Below, piece after piece: positions 12,812 through 13,474 of a stretch of DNA of 13,474 bases; position 1 is the stretch's first letter; each line of letters opens with the position of its first letter. The stretch is from an uncultured Prevotella sp. (lineage in GTDB: Bacteria; Bacteroidota; Bacteroidia; Bacteroidales; Bacteroidaceae). Where the stretch lies: NCBI GenBank assembly GCA_900551985.1, contig URYG01000076.1:1-13474 (forward strand), given 5' to 3'. The notes under the pieces are model-generated. The model saw only the letters and a list, made by a program, of their open reading frames with translations. It made no database searches and was not told the DNA's origin. A program made the translations under genes and the position numbers.

Positions 12812-12813
12812 AG

Positions 12814-13419
12814 ATGAGAAATCATACTATACCACAAGAATATGAGCCATCCCCAAGCGAAGTTGAAAAATACATTCGCTTGTGGGATAGCTTAGACAAT
12901 TATGTAAATCAAGAGAAAGCTCTTGACAAATTGTTTTTCAGCTTATGCCAAAAGAATGATACCATAGAAGATGTTCTGCTAAAATGCTCTACACTAAATG
13001 ACTTCTATAGTACCAACATATTTGATATTCATACTGTTGCCAAGCATATACTATCAATTCCTGATATTGACAAGAGACTGAAAAATGGAGATTTGACATT
13101 AGTGGATGAAATTGCCCACGTCGAAGTTGGAAAAGAAAAGAAGCAGCATTTCTTCTACTCGTTTGCATCAAAATATTGCAGCCATCACCAACCATTGATG
13201 TATGCTATTTACGATAACTATGTAGAGAAAGTGTTACTATATTTCAAAAGACGAGACAACTTCTACAACTTCAACAATTCCGACTTGAGAAACTACCCAG
13301 TTTTCATCAATATCATACATAAGTTCCAAGAGAGCTATGGATTGACGGCATACAATCTAAAAGAGATAGATAAATATCTATGGCAATTAGGTAAATCTTA
13401 TTATAAAAAATATAATTAA
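12814..13419 (+). CDS. Helical protein of unknown function
   Basis: The frame could extend back to a GTG at 12790, inside the Sel1 gene. The ATG at 12814 is preferred because AGAGGA (12802-12807) lies 6 nt before it and it starts 2 bp after the Sel1 stop. This gives 201 residues. There is no signal peptide or membrane helix. The most distinctive segment is 'FFYSFASKYCSHHQPLMYAI' continuing 'YDNYVEKVLLYF' (roughly residues 113-144), a pattern I have a vague memory of from uncharacterised bacterial proteins, with a C-terminal 'LKEIDKYLWQLGKSYYKK'. No catalytic motif is evident. Low G+C, close coupling to a Sel1 protein and position after a phage-type domain make an accessory or defence-related pair possible, but no function should be assumed. 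Confidence 0.7.
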   Translation: MRNHTIPQEYEPSPSEVEKYIRLWDSLDNYVNQEKALDKLFFSLCQKNDTIEDVLLKCSTLNDFYSTNIFDIHTVAKHILSIPDIDKRLKNGDLTLVDEIAHVEVGKEKKQHFFYSFASKYCSHHQPLMYAIYDNYVEKVLLYFKRRDNFYNFNNSDLRNYPVFINIIHKFQESYGLTAYNLKEIDKYLWQLGKSYYKKYN

Positions 13420-13474
13420 GTAATGATTAAAAAATAACTTGGTACATTTTTGTGTCCTCTCTATAAAGTAACAC

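Noticed and set aside
12790..12813. GTG start that would extend the last gene into the Sel1 gene
   Set aside because: The ATG at 12814 has AGAGGA at 6-nt spacing and follows the Sel1 stop by 2 bp, which is a better start.

Overview
The window looks like a chromosomal stretch from a Bacteroidales bacterium, most like Prevotella/Segatella. The evidence is repeated TAnnTTTG promoter elements, a GreA, DUF3810-type and PepSY membrane proteins of Bacteroidetes type, an anti-sigma protein with the motif 'PYTTPDDFF', and a small exported protein with a type IX-like C-terminal sorting region. No rRNA, tRNA, CRISPR array or insertion sequence was seen. All assignments rest on reading the sequence and on recall of families; no database was searched.

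Layout. (1) 1-70: a terminator belonging to an unseen rightward gene. (2) 84-2370: greA (leftward) diverges from a PepSY-type four-helix membrane protein; both have clear TAnnTTTG promoters. (3) 2315-4881: a zinc-dependent, MetE-C-like methyltransferase (leftward) diverges from an Lrp/AsnC regulator. The regulator is followed 11 bp later by an exported M15 peptidase. The shared promoter region carries a perfect and a near-perfect Lrp-type box, so the regulator probably controls itself and perhaps the methyltransferase. (4) 4882-5325: terminator, a 16-bp tandem repeat, and a 34-codon small gene with a perfect ribosome binding site. (5) 5326-6516: a DUF3810 membrane metallopeptidase-like protein.

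(6) 6515-10833 is the most coherent system. An ECF sigma factor, an overlapping one-helix anti-sigma protein and a Spy/CpxP-like periplasmic protein form a leftward operon ending at a terminator. Upstream lie two leftward, translationally coupled genes for exported proteins: a sorting-domain protein and a SUMF1-fold protein without the catalytic cysteine pair. A divergent exported protein with a winged-helix-like tail follows. The element TTTTACTT-N13-AGGTCA occurs three times with identical spacing, once before each of these three transcription units in the correct orientation. It is a strong candidate for the recognition site of the encoded sigma factor, which would make this a self-contained, autoregulated envelope regulon.

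(7) 11053-12237: one reading frame joins a sigma-70-like N-terminal half to a macro-like domain of the A1S_2505 phage non-structural type, an unusual fusion. (8) 12275-13419: a Sel1-repeat protein and a tightly coupled gene of unknown function, both visibly more A+T-rich than the rest and probably accessory. The last 55 bases hold no gene I can support.
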